Shown: positions 22,440 through 35,229 of the stretch, piece by piece
Layout: the number at the start of each line of letters is the position of its first letter
Position numbering within the stretch: the first letter of the stretch is position 1
Assembly (NCBI GenBank): GCA_038098605.1
Contig: JAZDUA010000010.1
Coordinates: 7,053,501 to 7,117,500, forward strand
Length of the DNA stretch: 64,000 nt
Direction of reading: 5' to 3'
From: Gryllus longicercus
Taxonomy: Eukaryota > Arthropoda > Insecta > Orthoptera > Gryllidae
Program-made: the position numbers and the translations under genes
The notes under the pieces: generated by a model
The model's database searches: none
What the model was told of the DNA's origin: nothing
The model's input: the letters and a program-made list of their open reading frames with translations, nothing else

Positions 22440-22690
22440 GTGTATATATTATATAATATATATATATATAGTATGTATATATATATTATATATAATATAT
22501 ATATATAGTATGTATATATATATTATATATAATATATATATATAGTATGTATATATATATTATATATAATATATATATATAGTATGTATATATATATTAT
22601 ATATAATATATATATAGTATGTATATATATATTATATATAATATATATATATAGTATGTATATATATTATATGTGTGTGTGTGTGTGTTA
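22440..22690. repeat. 37-bp AT-rich minisatellite plus (GT)n
   Basis: The motif agtatgtatatatatattat recurs every 37 bases (one unit is 2-4 bases short) for about six units, then ends in a (GT)n run at about 22,672-22,687. Nearly all bases are A or T, and the units are strongly self-complementary. Confidence 0.93.
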
Positions 22691-23620
22691 GAACTGTCAT
22701 TTCCTCACATATATGTTGATGTGAAGTTTTAATATTATATTAATTGAACAATGAATATACCTGTTTCGAATGTGTTCCGAATTTTATGTTCACAAAAACT
22801 ATTGTTTTACTTTATAGTAGCCCGGAGAAGAGGCCAAAAGCGTCTTGAAATGTTGCATGAATGAAAAAAGTCTAAATAAAAGATTTATTAAAAAATGTTA
22901 CTCGTTTTGATTGTCTCAAATACAAAGGAACTAGATATCAATAAATAAAAATATTAAGAAATAGGCAATCATCTAAAACGTGTATGTACATCTCCAGACC
23001 CTTTATTATGGAATATATTACACTGACCTGCGAAGATTTTGCGGCACAGAGCATTTTATGATTGAATGTCAAACCAGATGCCCTTAATCAGAAAATAATT
23101 TTTGTTTTGGCGCATCTCATAACTACGTTGCATAATTCGTATTTGACATAAACATTTTTCATATACTGTACGTTGCGTCGGAATAGCTAAAGTAGAGATA
23201 CGCCTGTGAGAGATTGAACTCTTTGTCCGACTATAACCACTACGTATGTTATAGATGACCACGATCTCCGACATAAATGGCTCTGTTCCTTGCCGTCCGT
23301 TGTTTATAAACAAACTTCACTTGTAGATAAGAAGCGCGCTACGCTGGCCCCCTTGAGACCAGAGAGGCCGTCTGGGAGCGAGTCAGACAAGAAGGCATGT
23401 CTCTTGTGGCCCGACTGAGATGTCAGACAATGCTTTCGCTATTTTCCGCATCACAACATTGTTTTTACATTCTCGTATACGTACCTATAAATGCTGAGTA
23501 ATATATGTAGTATAGAGAAAGTTATATAATGATGCTGAAAATCGATTTTGAGATTTCAACAAAATGCATGTTTTGGGGCCCTCTAATACCAAAAAAGTGT
23601 TTTTTTTTGTTTTTTTGGTT
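22690..23620. other. No clear gene
   Basis: AT-rich, with a GC-richer patch near 23,330-23,440. No domain, splice chain or repeat match is recognised. Confidence 0.4.
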
Positions 23621-23639
23621 TTTCGTTTTTTTAAAACGT

Positions 23640-25140
23640 CTGACCGTCTGTCTGCCTGTCTGTGGACAACACTAGTGTCGAAACTACAAGTATTCCTAGA
23701 ATTTTATCGAAAGTGAATATTCACTGGTCGACCTGGCCTGTCTCAAAGTTTTACGAGTTCGAAAAATATTGTTTAAAATTTGGGTATACTTTAAATGATG
23801 CCCCAAGGCCATCTTTTATTTTTTCTCAAAAATGGCTCAGTTTTTTTCTTCGGATTTGTTGTAAGAATAGATTGAAATACGTTCTCAAAGTGGCATAGGT
23901 CCGTTGTTTAAACTTGGATTTTTTGAAGGTTACAAAAGTTTTATTTTTTCTCGCCGTCTCCTCCCTCACAACTGCAGATTTTTCCTCAAATGAAATTTGT
24001 TTTCCCTAATTAGTTCTTTAATTGAAGTCATGCACATTTCCTTGAAAATTTTTGTCGTTTTTGTATAATATTGCGTGAAATATGTGCATCTCAAAATACA
24101 CCAAAAAGCAGAATTATTCAAAAACGGCTCATTTTTTTCTTCAAACTTTTGGTAGGAATTTTTCTAATTGTCCTGTGTAAGATTATTCGCCGCATTGTTT
24201 TATTCTTTTTTAATTTTTCAAAACTTACACAATTTTTTGGGGGCATTTCTCTCACGTCTTTAATATTTACATTATCAGCGACTTGTATACATTATTGCGT
24301 TTGTTTAATGTCTTGTAAATAGAAACTACAAAAATATGTAGTATGAAACGTCAAAATATGTATATAAATATGTACAGAAAACACTAAGAACGTGTAATGA
24401 ATGGGTAAAATAGGATAAAATATGTAATATTAAAATACACAGTTCTAAAACGAACATTTACATAATACGAAATTACATTTATAAAAAAAATAGGATATAA
24501 ATTTTAAAAGTGATACAATCGTTTTAAAAATAATTTGAACAGTACAAATTGATCCATGCTCTGTACCATACAACTTTCCCTTCAGTGGTAAAACGTTCAT
24601 CTACTGCTATTCAGAACGGTCGTTTAGCAGCCAGATTAGACGCAATAGAAACCATCCTACAATCGGGCGATATCTACAAGCAGCGAATTATCACTGCAGC
24701 GTGTAGCATTCTCAGTGAAGAGTTACATGTGAACAATCGGCAAAGTTTCTCGGACATTAAGGTTAAAGTTCACGAGCCGAGACGCGGCGTGATGCTTTTC
24801 ACACCGGAAGGTGAAACCGATTTCAGTCACTGACGTGCACTTCCCGCCAATGCGATAACTGAAGCAGACGAGCAGGACTGTGAGAACATCCTACCGCGTC
24901 TTCATGTAGCGAACCTCGAGTGGGCTGCACGGAGTAACGATGTAGGAAATAAGTTTTTTAATACTTCTTTTCAAAAAAGATAGTCATAAAATTCAAGAAA
25001 AGTGATAGAATAAAAAAAAATATTTTGTGAAAATAGCAAAATACGTAATATAGTATTAAATATGTACACATATGTAACGAAATATGTTGATATTGTGTCA
25101 CGATGGCGACGATTCGCCAAAATTAAAAAAAATTTAAATC
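23640..25140. repeat. Dispersed AT-rich repeat; unknown 94-codon frame inside
   Basis: Starts like the repeats at 43,150 and 52,690 (ctgtctgtggacaacactag, and ctaaac-like variants) and holds 'cggctc' units near 24,127. An open frame at 24,549-24,833 (SVVKRSSTAIQNGRLAARLD..., 94 codons) has mixed, non-AT-driven residues and may be a relic of a real protein. I do not recognise it, and no splice sites or copy support it. Confidence 0.35.
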
Positions 25141-26699
25141 GGTAAGTAGAAAGACAAAAAATATGTAATTACATAAAAATCCGGTCTCTACTCATAAAGT
25201 TCCTCGAAAATTGAATAGTATTCTGAGAAATTGAGCTCGCAGTTCTGCATTTTCAGATATACTCAAACGTTAGTTTCATAAATTCTTCAACGAACATGTA
25301 AATGTATGAAAATATTTTAAATGTCTATAGTATTCTTAAATTCGTGTTTCGGTTCTATCATTAGGGATACGAAAAATTGAAAAAATGTGAAAAAATTATC
25401 TTTAGGTGGGAAGAGAGTGGAGTGAAACCGAAAATATAGTCGAGAACAATGAAATAAGGAAACGAACTAGTTCGAGAAAGTCTGTCATTCTGTAGCATCA
25501 CTAGTTTGTTGTGTTTCACAAACAACACTACTGGTGTTATAATTGTAACAGACGTTCTCGTGTTTTCTATAACTAAAGTATGTAGAAGTGAATTTAACTT
25601 TAAAATTCTGTGTTTCCAAATAATTCTGATTTTTACCGAACCGAACAAGTTCCGTAAACTGGGGTGATTTGGTGGCTTAAGAATGATCAGTAGTAGCGAT
25701 AGCGGAGATGGAGCGGGAAGTGTAAAGCGAAAAAGGGCAGGGAGCAAGCGAGCCAATCAGCATTAGTGAACTTGGTAAGTGCATTCGCAATGTTGTCTAT
25801 TTGCGAAACACAGTTCCAGTGCCGCGACGGAATTGGAATTCCTGGACCACCTCCTCACGAGGTCCGTAAAATTAGGATAAGTTTTTAAAAAATGGCATTT
25901 AACTCAAAATTTGTCGCTTTTTGTTGCTAATATATTACGCAAAAAATTGTCGCTCATTTGACCCTGCTACAAACTATTGGCAAACTGGACATCAAGTTAG
26001 CACCGCAAGTACCAGAAAATGAAAAAAATTACAAAGGTAAATAAAAAAATAATTACATGGAAATCTGTCGCTTATTTGTTGCCCAGTAGTAACCGGAAAT
26101 TAATTTTGTTGCTCTCCAGATACCACCTAATACCGAAAATGCGAAATTTGCCGTTTGTGCCGGGTGACGGTGAAGGGAACGACTGTCCGTCGCATATAAG
26201 TACCACGGAACAACAATCTACACCGTGGGTTCACAACCGTGGTGGCCAGATAGAATCAGACGCTCAGAATAAATGATTTTTGACCTCACAACAAAAGAAG
26301 AAGATTCACAATTACTATAATTGTAGGAGAATCAGAACCTTTTGAAGTGATGGTAACAGTTTCATGAATTATAAGAAGGTCGAGCATACACATTTTACTT
26401 TGGTTTTTCTTCAATAAATCGTGCATATTATTACAACGGAGCCCTTTATTTCGTTTCTTTCGTGCATTCAATTTCTGTGCGCGTCCAGCCGCTGCGAAGG
26501 ATTGGGGCTTGCAGGTGCTAAGAAGGGATTCTCACAGACGTTGCTTTACTGAGGCAGGCGCCAACAAAGCGATATTTCTCCGAACAGACTATCCCTACGT
26601 TCAAACGTATTTTTGATACCCGCAGTCCTATACGTGTAGATATTGCCATTGTTTGAAGTAAACTCGCAGAATTATCATCGCATTTGAAGTGTAGTAAAG

Positions 26700-27260
26700 A
26701 GATTTATTTTTTATTTACGTTAAAAACACAGTTAAAAACTGATGTGCTACGAGGAGAAGGCAAATTTTGCGGGACTTAATGTGAAGCTACATCTATGTCC
26801 AGAAGTAAAACAAAAAGCCATCTCAGCATTTGCTGAAGGATCAGGGAAACTAGACGAAAACCTGAAACTGGGGTTATTGACTCAGAAGCTGAAGTACAAT
26901 AATTGTTACAGGTACTTTAAAATTATTCAGTCCAAATGGTAAATATTACATTGTATGTCACTGTTAAAATGAATATTACTTTCTTTTTGGATGCTCGTTA
27001 TAGTCTCTAATTGTATAGAAACAGTTGTGTAGTAGAGAAGATTTTTCATTGGACTTAAACTTTTGTATCGAATTAAATCGATTAATATCATCTGGAAAAG
27101 TGTTGTAAATTAATGTACATGTATGTAAATTTTTTGTAGCGCTGTTGATACTGGCACAAGGATTGCAAATGCACAAAGATTGTAAAAGGAAACATCATAT
27201 AAACTTGGTTTCAAAATTTAAATATTCAAATTTAAAACATTGCCCAAAATCCATCAGGTT
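26700..27260 (-). repeat. LINE 3' end in duplication copy 1
   Basis: On the minus strand: the LINE C-terminus (IYNTFPDDINRFNSIQKF, HNCFYTIRDYNEH) at 27,176-26,976, then the 3' UTR down to about 26,715, ending in aacgtaaataaa. Outer pairing of the tail hairpin is weaker than in the 4.2-kb copy. Confidence 0.85.
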
Positions 27261-28124
27261 TAACAATCTCTAACATATTCGCGGAAGTAGAAAGACAAAA
27301 TATATGTAATTACATAAAAATCCGGTCTCTACTCATAAATGTCCTCGAAAATTGAATAGTATTCTGAGAAATTGAGCTCGCAGTTCTGCATTTTCAGATA
27401 TACTCAAACGTTAGTTTCATAAATTCTTCAACGAACATGTAAATGTATGAAAATATTTTAAATTTCTATAGTATTCTTAAATTCGTGTTTCGGTTCTATC
27501 ATTAGGGATACGAAAAATTGAAAAAATGTGAAAAAATTATCTTTAGTTGGGAAGAGGGTGGAGTGAAACCGAAAATATAGTCGAGAACAAAGAAATAAGG
27601 AAACGAACTAGTTCGAGAAAGTCTGTCATTCTGTAGCATCACTAGTTTATTGTGTTTCACAAACAACACTACTGGGGTTATAATTGTGACAGACGTTCTC
27701 GTGTTTTCTATAACTAAAGTATGTAGAAGTGAATTTAAGTATACAAATTGTGTGTTTCCAAATAATTCTGATTTTTACCTGGTCATCCGAACAAGTTCCG
27801 TAAACTGGAGTGACTTGGTGGCTAAAGAATGATCAGTAGTAGCGATAGCGGAGATGGAGCGGGAAGTGTAAAGCGAAAAAGGGCAGCGAGCAAGCGAGCC
27901 AATTAGCATTAGTGAATTTGGTAAGCGCATTCGCAATGTTGTCTATTTGCGAACCACAGTTCCAGTGCCGCGACGGAGTTGGAATTCCTGGACCACCTCC
28001 TCACGAGGTCCGTAAAATTAGGATAAGTTTAAAAAAATGGCATTTAACTCAAAATTTGTCGCTTTTTGTTGCTAATATATTACGCAAAAAAGTGTCGCTC
28101 ATTTGACCTTGCTACAAACTATTG

Positions 28125-28421
28125 GCAAACTGGACATCAAGTTAGCACCGCAAGTACCAGAAAATGAAGAAATTACAAAGGTAAATAAAATAAAAAAATT
28201 ACATGGGAATTTGTCGCTTTTTTGTTGCCCAGTAGTAACCGAAAATTAATTTTGTTGCTCTCCAGATACCACCTAATACCGAAAATGAGAAATATGCCCT
28301 GTTTGTGCCGGGTGACGGTAAAGGGAACGACTGCCCGTCGCATATAGGCACGGAACAACAATCTACACCGTGGTTTCACAACCGTGGTGGCCAGATAGAA
28401 TCAGACGCGCCGAATAAATGA
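28125..28421 (+). CDS. Possible two-exon gene, open only in duplication copy 2
   Basis: A stretch from about 28,112 reads LQTIGKLDIKLAPQVPENEE up to a donor (acaaag|gtaaat, about 28,179). After an 85-base intron ending ttgctctccag, the next exon (about 28,266-28,421) reads IPPNTENEKYALFVPGDGKG and continues in the same frame to a TGA, ending SDAPNK. In copy 1 (25,970-26,276) one base is gained in the first exon and two are lost in the second, so that copy is broken. No domain is recognised and the 5' start is not located. It could be the end of a transposon protein or a host gene. Confidence 0.35.
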
Positions 28422-28849
28422 AGATTTTCGACCTGACATCAAAAGATGAAGATTCACAATTACTATAATTGTAAGAGAATCAGTACATTTAGAAGTGATG
28501 GTAACAGTTTCATGAATTATAAAAAGGACGAGCATATACATTTTACTTTGATTTTTCTCCAATAATTCGTGCACATTATTTCAAGAGAGCCCTTTAATTG
28601 CGTTTCTTTCATGCATTCAATTTCTGTGCGCGTCCAGCCGCTGCGAAGGTCCAGGTGCAGGCGCTAAGAAGGGATTCTCACAGACGTTGCTTTACTGGGG
28701 CAGACGCCAACAAAGCGATATTTCTCCGAACAGCCTATCCCTACGTTCAAAAGTATTTTTGATACCCGCAGTCCTATACGTGTAGATACTGCCGTTGTTT
28801 GAAGTAAACTCGCAGAATTATCATCGCATTTGGAGTGTAGTAAAGAGAT

Positions 28850-29420
28850 TTATTTTTTATTTACGTCAAAAACAGTTAAAAACTGATGTGCTACGAGGAG
28901 AAGGCCAATTTTGCGGGACTTAATTTGAAGCTACATCTATGTCCAGAAGTAAAACAAAAAGCCATCTCAGCATTTGCTGAAGGATCAGGGAAACTAGACG
29001 AAAACCTGAAACTGGGGTTATTGACTCAGAAGCTGAAGTACAATAATTGTTACAGGTACTTTAAAATTATTCAGTCCAAATGGTAAATATTACATTGTAT
29101 GTCACTGTTAAAATGAATATTACTTTCTTTTTGGATGCTCGTTATAGTCTCTAATTGTATAGAAACAGTTGTGTAGTAGAGAAGATTTTTCATTGGACTT
29201 AAACTTTTGTATCGAATTAAATCGATTAATATCATCTGGAAAAGTGTTGTAAATTAATGTACATGTATGTAAATTTTTTGTAGCGCTGTTGATACTGGCA
29301 CAAGGATTGCAAATGCACAAAGATTGTAAAAGGAAACATCATATAAACTTGGTTTCAAAATTTAAATATTCAAATTTAAAACATTGCCCAAAATCCATCA
29401 GGTTTAACAATCTCTAACAT
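28850..29420 (-). repeat. LINE 3' end in duplication copy 2
   Basis: Same content as the copy at 26,700-27,260. The C-terminal frame (29,320-29,120) is identical at the protein level, so the duplication is young compared with the LINE insertion. Confidence 0.85.
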
Positions 29421-29429
29421 TCGCGGAAG

Positions 29430-30420
29430 GAAAATTTGACTCGAAAATGACAGCGCGCTATTTTACCACTTTTTCAAATTTGTCCGAAAGTACGAAAACC
29501 TTTTTAAAATTTGCTTCAGCTATTTTACTTGGGAAAAGAAAATCACAAAGTGAATTGTATCAAGGAGACAAACGCCGTTTTGACATTAAAAATGAGTCGT
29601 AGGATGTGTCCGAGCGTAATATCTGCTCATTCTTAGCGGTAGTGGAATGATAACGGAAGATCTTAGAAGTAAAATATATGTAAAATAAGATGTGAGGCGA
29701 TGGAATATTGGTGATATATACATAATTAGTTCAATTTTCTTTTTGAAATTTGGAATCGATATTTTGAGTAATGTCTCAAACAATTTTATGACGGTATTCG
29801 AAGGAAGACTGAAATATGTCAACTGTATAAATAGTTTTATGCTACTATTACAGATGATACGGGACCATTTGCGTTTGTTACATCACTAGTTTGATATGTG
29901 GGGGGAAAATGTATTGAGAAGTAAAGTGGCGAAAGCTTAAGCCGACTGCCTGGGCTCGCAAGTTTGACCTCTGCATGGGCTGGCCGTGCCGCCGCGCCAA
30001 GAGAGGGCCCTCGATGACGCAACGGGTGAAAGGGGGAGGGGGCGAGGTGTTTTACCAAATTTCACTTTACGACGCTCCTATTCATCCGATTTGAATGATT
30101 GATGCGATGTTGGATTCTGGGAGTCTGTTGTCATCGCGCTATCAGCGCACATCTTTTAATTTTTTCTCGGAAGTTCGAGCGCTAATTTCAAATTCGAGTT
30201 TTTGGCAGATTTTTTGAAAAAGGGCTTCACAACGTAAATTCTATTTTTAAAAGGTGTCAATTGCCGTTTACAATTAAAAAATCGGACCATTACTTCAGAC
30301 TTTATTGGTAAAGTAAATTCCCCCATGACAGTTTTGCAATCTATTGAATTTTCTTACTAGTATTTTTCGGTGCATTTAGCCTTAAACTAACAGTCCATCC
30401 AACTCTAACAACGCAAGGCA
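29430..30420 (-). repeat. Dispersed repeat X, copy B
   Basis: Reverse-orientation relative of 12,540-13,855. Shared blocks are ccgaaagtacgaaaacct, gatgtgaggcgatggaata, gaggtgttttacc, tttcactttacgacgctcct and ggtgtcaattgccgttta. It lacks both the fold-back insert at 13,569 and the second hairpin arm at 13,130. Confidence 0.7.
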
Positions 30421-30489
30421 AACCTGTATATATACAAAAAAAATATGTATATCATTGGATTGTCTTTTTTACGCTCGCCATGATGGAAT

Positions 30490-31130
30490 AAAACTAGCGG
30501 TGCTGCAGAATGTCAGACTTTCCCATAATAGTTATATATTTCTTTTGGTCTTGGCTTCCCACTACTTGTCACATACTCATGCCAGCTTGCATGTATCATC
30601 ACCGAAGAACATTTTTTTTGTTAAAATGCTAATGTAAATTCGAAATTCGAAGTTCTTTATTAAAGACAATTTTTGAGTTTTCGCAAAACTTCATTCGATG
30701 TCATTTGAAGCACTTTAACTCACAAATACAATATGATGGAATGGTGTTTACAAAATGATGGAATTGTGCATTATACCAGCGAGATAAAACTCCAGAAAAA
30801 ATACATTTTTGTAATTTTTCAAAAAACAACAATGCACTGAAATGAACTTTACGTCATGTTAAAGAGTGCTTTTAGCACTATCCTTTCGAAAGGTTTGAAA
30901 AAAAATCGAACCGTTTTATCAGAAAATTGCGTTTGAGCGTTTCCGAAAATTTCTAAATTTCGATCTAGTTTTGACAGAAAACTATTGAGTTTTCGAGAAG
31001 GTTTATATGCGATTATTCAAAGCCCATGTAAACATAATGTGAACAAATTGCTGTTAATGTAAATATTAACGACATGAGAGAGTCAAAAAATTACATTTTT
31101 GTAAGTCTTTAAAAAACATAAGAACAGAGC
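30490..31130 (+). repeat. AT-rich dispersed repeat, 'CTAG' family
   Basis: Begins aaactagcggtgctgcagaa, like 19,843, and continues with gagttttcgaaaa-type blocks shared with 20,700 and 32,200. No coding potential. Confidence 0.5.
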
Positions 31131-31216
31131 AATATATACGCAAAAGAGGCTACGACTTTTAGAATATGTTTTGATGCATTTACGCGTGTTTGGCGGAATT
31201 CCGCGAAGTCAATATG

Positions 31217-31218
31217 TC

Positions 31219-31277
<59 letters not shown>

Positions 31278-31278
31278 T
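31217..31278. repeat. (AG)n microsatellite
   Basis: About 60 bases of AG with two AAAG interruptions. Confidence 0.97.
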
Positions 31279-31559
31279 ATTTTTTCTGCCCAAAATCGAG
31301 ATTCCGCCCTATCTGGGAATACTGTCTCCCGACCCTTAGACGCATTTCGGCGAGCGAGCAACAGTTCTGTTAGGCAGTCGATCTCAATGCACCAAGGACC
31401 AACCCATCACACAATAAGAATGTCGCAAAAATAATTCGTTATTGATATTTAACACCTTTGAATGTACTACATTTGTTGAAAATAAAATGAAAATCTTAAT
31501 ACATAATAACACTACTCGTATTTGAGTAAAATACACTCCTAAACATAGTCCGATTTTTC

Positions 31560-32545
31560 GCTGTTGACTCACAATTTTCGAAAATTGCGAAAGTTCTCAC
31601 TTTTTTGCAACACCTCCACAAATACAATAATGAAGATGAAGACTTCGCACAATAATGCGTGCAATTAGTGCATTTTAAAAAAATTTCAAACAAAGTTTTT
31701 CTCAAAAACGGCTCCAAATTTTATCTTCAAACTTTTGAAAGGAATAGTGCTAAATGTATTCTATAAGATGACATTAATTTCATATTACACTATTCTTTTG
31801 TTTCTTTTTCAAAAATTAAAAAATATAATTTATTTGACTTTTCTCTCATGACGTTAATATTTATAGTAGCGAAATTTGTTCACCTTTTTAATTATTGAGT
31901 ACGTGTGCTTTAAATAAAGCTAAAAGTATTGCTTTCTGTAAAAACTAGCTAAAGCGTTCGCATTTTCAGATACGCTCAAACGCCATTTTCTCAATAACGG
32001 CTCCAAATTATTTTTCAAACATTTCAAACGGCTAGTGTTAGTTCCACTCTTTACAATGAGATGAAGTTCTATTTTTTTGTTCTTTTTTGAAATTACACTA
32101 ATATAATTTTTTTTATACATCTATGAAGTCGTTGATATGCACATTTCCAAAAAATTGTAAACTCTATTGTATTTGTGAGTTAAAGTACTTAAAATGACTT
32201 CAAATGAAGTTTCTCGATAACTCAAAACTTTTCTGTGAAAAAGAGTATAAAATTTAGAATTTGGAGTTGCGCATAAACGCATTTTTTTAAAAAAAAAGTT
32301 TCCATCTATTTCACAGAAATTTGACATTTAGGACTAGGTTTTACTGTTCTTTAATAATCTTAAAATAATATTTACGCTGTATAATTAGGCAACCAAAAAA
32401 ATAAGAAAAAAAAATGTACTTTGGGCCGCAGTAGATGGCAGCTGGCAAGAGTATATGGCAAGTCAGAGTAGCTAGCCGAGACAAAAGGAAATAGAAAACT
32501 TAATATGAGAAAGTCTGTGCCATTCTGCAGCACCACTAGTTTTGA
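31560..32545 (-). repeat. AT-rich dispersed repeat, 'CTAG' family, reversed
   Basis: Contains 'aacggctccaaatt' units at 31,693 and 31,995 (period about 300 bases). It ends with gtgccattctgcagcaccactag at 32,510-32,536, where gtgc/gcac can pair just before the CTAG. This recalls the hairpin plus CTRR end of Helitrons, but no helicase gene is present and the 5' end is not defined. Confidence 0.5.
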
Positions 32546-33264
32546 ATGTTCAGCTGAAACTTCAGATTCTTTAAGTAATAATATTCTTGAAACTTTACAT
32601 TTTGGACTTGTAATAACATTTAGCGCAGACAATACAAATGCAAACTTTAGTATACACAGGTCAGCTTACACTTTGCAAAAATAAAACCCACAATCTTCTG
32701 AAGCAGGATGTTTATCACACGTATTTAAAATTACTTTCAAATGTGCCTTGAATAAATTGAAGTATGATGTTTAAAGAGTTGTTCTGAAAATTTACAATCA
32801 CCATCGGTAAGAAATGAAGTTTATTGAAGAGTTGATTGAATATGTCGAGATTGAATGGGTTGATTTGGTTAAACACGTTCCCATCGATGTCGATGTTTTT
32901 AAAACATCAATGTTTAATAAAAACAACGATGGTTTTACGTTTTCATTTCTTCTGTAAATAAAACAGTAAAATAATCGCAATTTGGTATTTACGTGTAACT
33001 GACGATTCACGAGTTCGAACGGAACGGACCTTCATCGAACAGAACAGAGCATCTCTCTCGTCTGAGCGATGACCCCGAAGCCCTGATATTTCCTGCGGGC
33101 GTCTTCGTATCACGCGGAGAGGCGTCAAAGTTTGAGCGCCGTGGGCGAAGGTCCGTAGGCGTCCCCCCTTCCGTGCGTCCCCTTTTCGGCGAATTATGGA
33201 AGCTCTGAACCCCCGAGATGAAGCTTCCCGACTCATTTTCTCGTGAGGACAGGAAGTTAGTAGA
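32546..33264. other. No clear gene; GC-rich patch
   Basis: AT-rich to about 33,000, then a GC-rich patch (33,010-33,240) with an Arg-rich minus-strand frame of 97 codons. The frame shows no domain and is probably a product of composition. Confidence 0.35.
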
Positions 33265-33460
33265 TATCAGTGTTGAGGCTGCGAAATATTGTTAAGATGA
33301 ATTGGGAGAGCATTAGCAGAAACTGCAATGAACATCGCCTTCTATCTTCTCATCAGACGAGAGAGTTCTGGAAAGGAAACTGTCACGTAATTGACGAAGA
33401 TTATTTTCCCGAAAGAATCAGTATTGAAGAGATTGTCATGGTTCCCTCCGTCCAGATGAA
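33265..33460. repeat. Dispersed repeat Y, copy 2
   Basis: Relative of 14,090-14,290 (see there). Confidence 0.5.
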
Positions 33461-35229
33461 AATAAACGTTTTCCTTATGAATTTTTTCGCTTGGTGCTTA
33501 CGCACGCCGCGTTTTGGCGTTTGAGGTCAAGTAGACTACAGAAATGTGCTGAGAATTGCCTGACAGCACGCCGACCCAAACTTTCAATGCGCCCAACACA
33601 CGTTTCACTTAGCCTCCGTGCACGATCGCTACGAATCTGCTCGCGGCTTCTCTGATTTTCATAACAATGTTACCTCGTCGCGTCTGGTGTGGAAAAAAAA
33701 TTGGATTCCGAGAAATCTGACAATGGGTAAAATTTTCGTCGCGGCCGCCCGGGAGGTGGTGAGATTTATGGGTGACTCCTCGAACTAAATAAAAAGCAGT
33801 TGACAATCGATTTCAAAGAACCGTGTACACAAAAAATGGTATTTGTTCAATTGAGAAGGAAATCGCGCGGTTTTTGAGCCAGATTAGACCTCGAAAGCGG
33901 GAAGTTTGAAATGCATATTTTTTTCTAAAACGCCTTCAAAAAACAGCGAAACTGAGCTGTTTGAAGCATGGCGCAAATCTGAATTAATTTGGAGGTCAAT
34001 GTGCCAACATAATTCCCGACCCCGAAAGTACTGGGCTAAGAGGCGTAGGGCCAGGACGCCACAGAACCGACTGTCATTTTGTGTAGGCAGCGAATAGTGC
34101 CATCCTCTTTCGATTTATCGGCTTTGAACCCGTTTGACGAAACCGCGAGAAGCAGGGTGTTAATACAGTTGTCGGCCCTAGTTCCAATGAATAATTTTGC
34201 AAGCGGCCCAAAGTCGGAACTGGAACGTCAAAGAAATGACTAGAGAGAGATTTCAATGCGTTTAGTTTAAACCGAATGCTTATTTACTTGCCTTCGAAAG
34301 GCGAGATTTGATAAGAACCCTAATATACAGATAATCGCATTCCCATGCTCCGTAGGTAAAATAAAGAATTATTGTACTGAGTACTGGGCGTAGTTTTGGC
34401 AATTCAAAGGGAGAAAGGAACAGTAAACAGAATAAGCAACAAACACGATCGTTGTGCGAACGCATGACACGAATACCATCTAGGAAATTGCCGTCCCGCT
34501 AATACGACAATGATAATTCAAAAATAAAAAGGAGATAATATAAGAAAAACAATGAGTTAAGATATAATTACCACAGCTTGTATCACTGAGAGAATTCGTG
34601 ACCCGAAAATTCAAAACAAAACAAAAAGTTTGGCGCTGTGAACCTCCAATGCGCAAGGAAAAGATCAAAATTTAAAAAAAAAATTATTGGTTGATGTCTG
34701 AATGCAATATAAACCGAAATACGTGGAATTTCTGAGCGAGTTATGTCGTCAATACGACTGAAGTGTCGAAAAAGAACGAAGACAGTACCAATAATACTCT
34801 TAAACAAAGCAGTTTAGTACACCAGATTTTTTTTAGAAGTATCAACTGTACATACAAACTAGTTTGCGCCACCACCTTCTTGAAGCCGGGCAGGATGCTG
34901 CAAACATTTAAAACAACGGTTTTATTTTGCTACGAACACAAGTCGAGCAATAGGGCTGCCAAAATAAAATAAAGAAATTCTTCAGTGCACATTTTACATT
35001 TCGTAATGTATCCACATTTTGAGGGTGGGCTTTCCTGTGAGATCAGATAGGATAATACGATGAAATTTTATTTGCCTGTTAATCTTATGTGATTGTGTGC
35101 GTGTGTAGATAAGCAAGTTTTATTACAATTAGATCTGTCATCACCACTCTTGCTCCGCAGGACAGAGCGTCTAGAGCATGTTATTTTGAAACGTTGCCCA
35201 ATTCCGACGTTTTCCTGGCTGGATGTGTA
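33461..35229. other. No gene; short repeat Z and possible BEL/Pao LTR
   Basis: About 33,905-34,000 resembles 37,185-37,270 (aaactgagctgtt, gaagcRtggcgc, gaattaattt): an otherwise unassigned repeat Z. The minus strand from about 35,235 downward starts tgttacacatccagcc and has AATAAA-like signals near 35,070-35,130, so it may be the decayed long terminal repeat of the BEL/Pao element next to it. Confidence 0.35.

Larger units (their letters stand above)
25144..29429. repeat. 2.14-kb tandem duplication
   Basis: Two head-to-tail copies, 25,144-27,284 and 27,285-29,429, offset about 2,141-2,144 bases. They are near-identical over long stretches. Differences include small indels (gaaaatgaaaaaaatt versus gaaaatgaagaaatt; a 2-base difference near 26,142/28,290) and about 30 bases missing near 28,650. 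Both ends carry gcggaag, which may have guided unequal exchange. Confidence 0.92.

Noticed and set aside
26742..26942. 66-codon plus-strand frame, almost unchanged in both duplication copies
   Set aside because: It is antisense to the LINE 3' UTR, and the duplication is young, so conservation between the copies is not evidence of selection. Other LINE tails (4.2, 53.4 and 57.8 kb) do not keep the frame.
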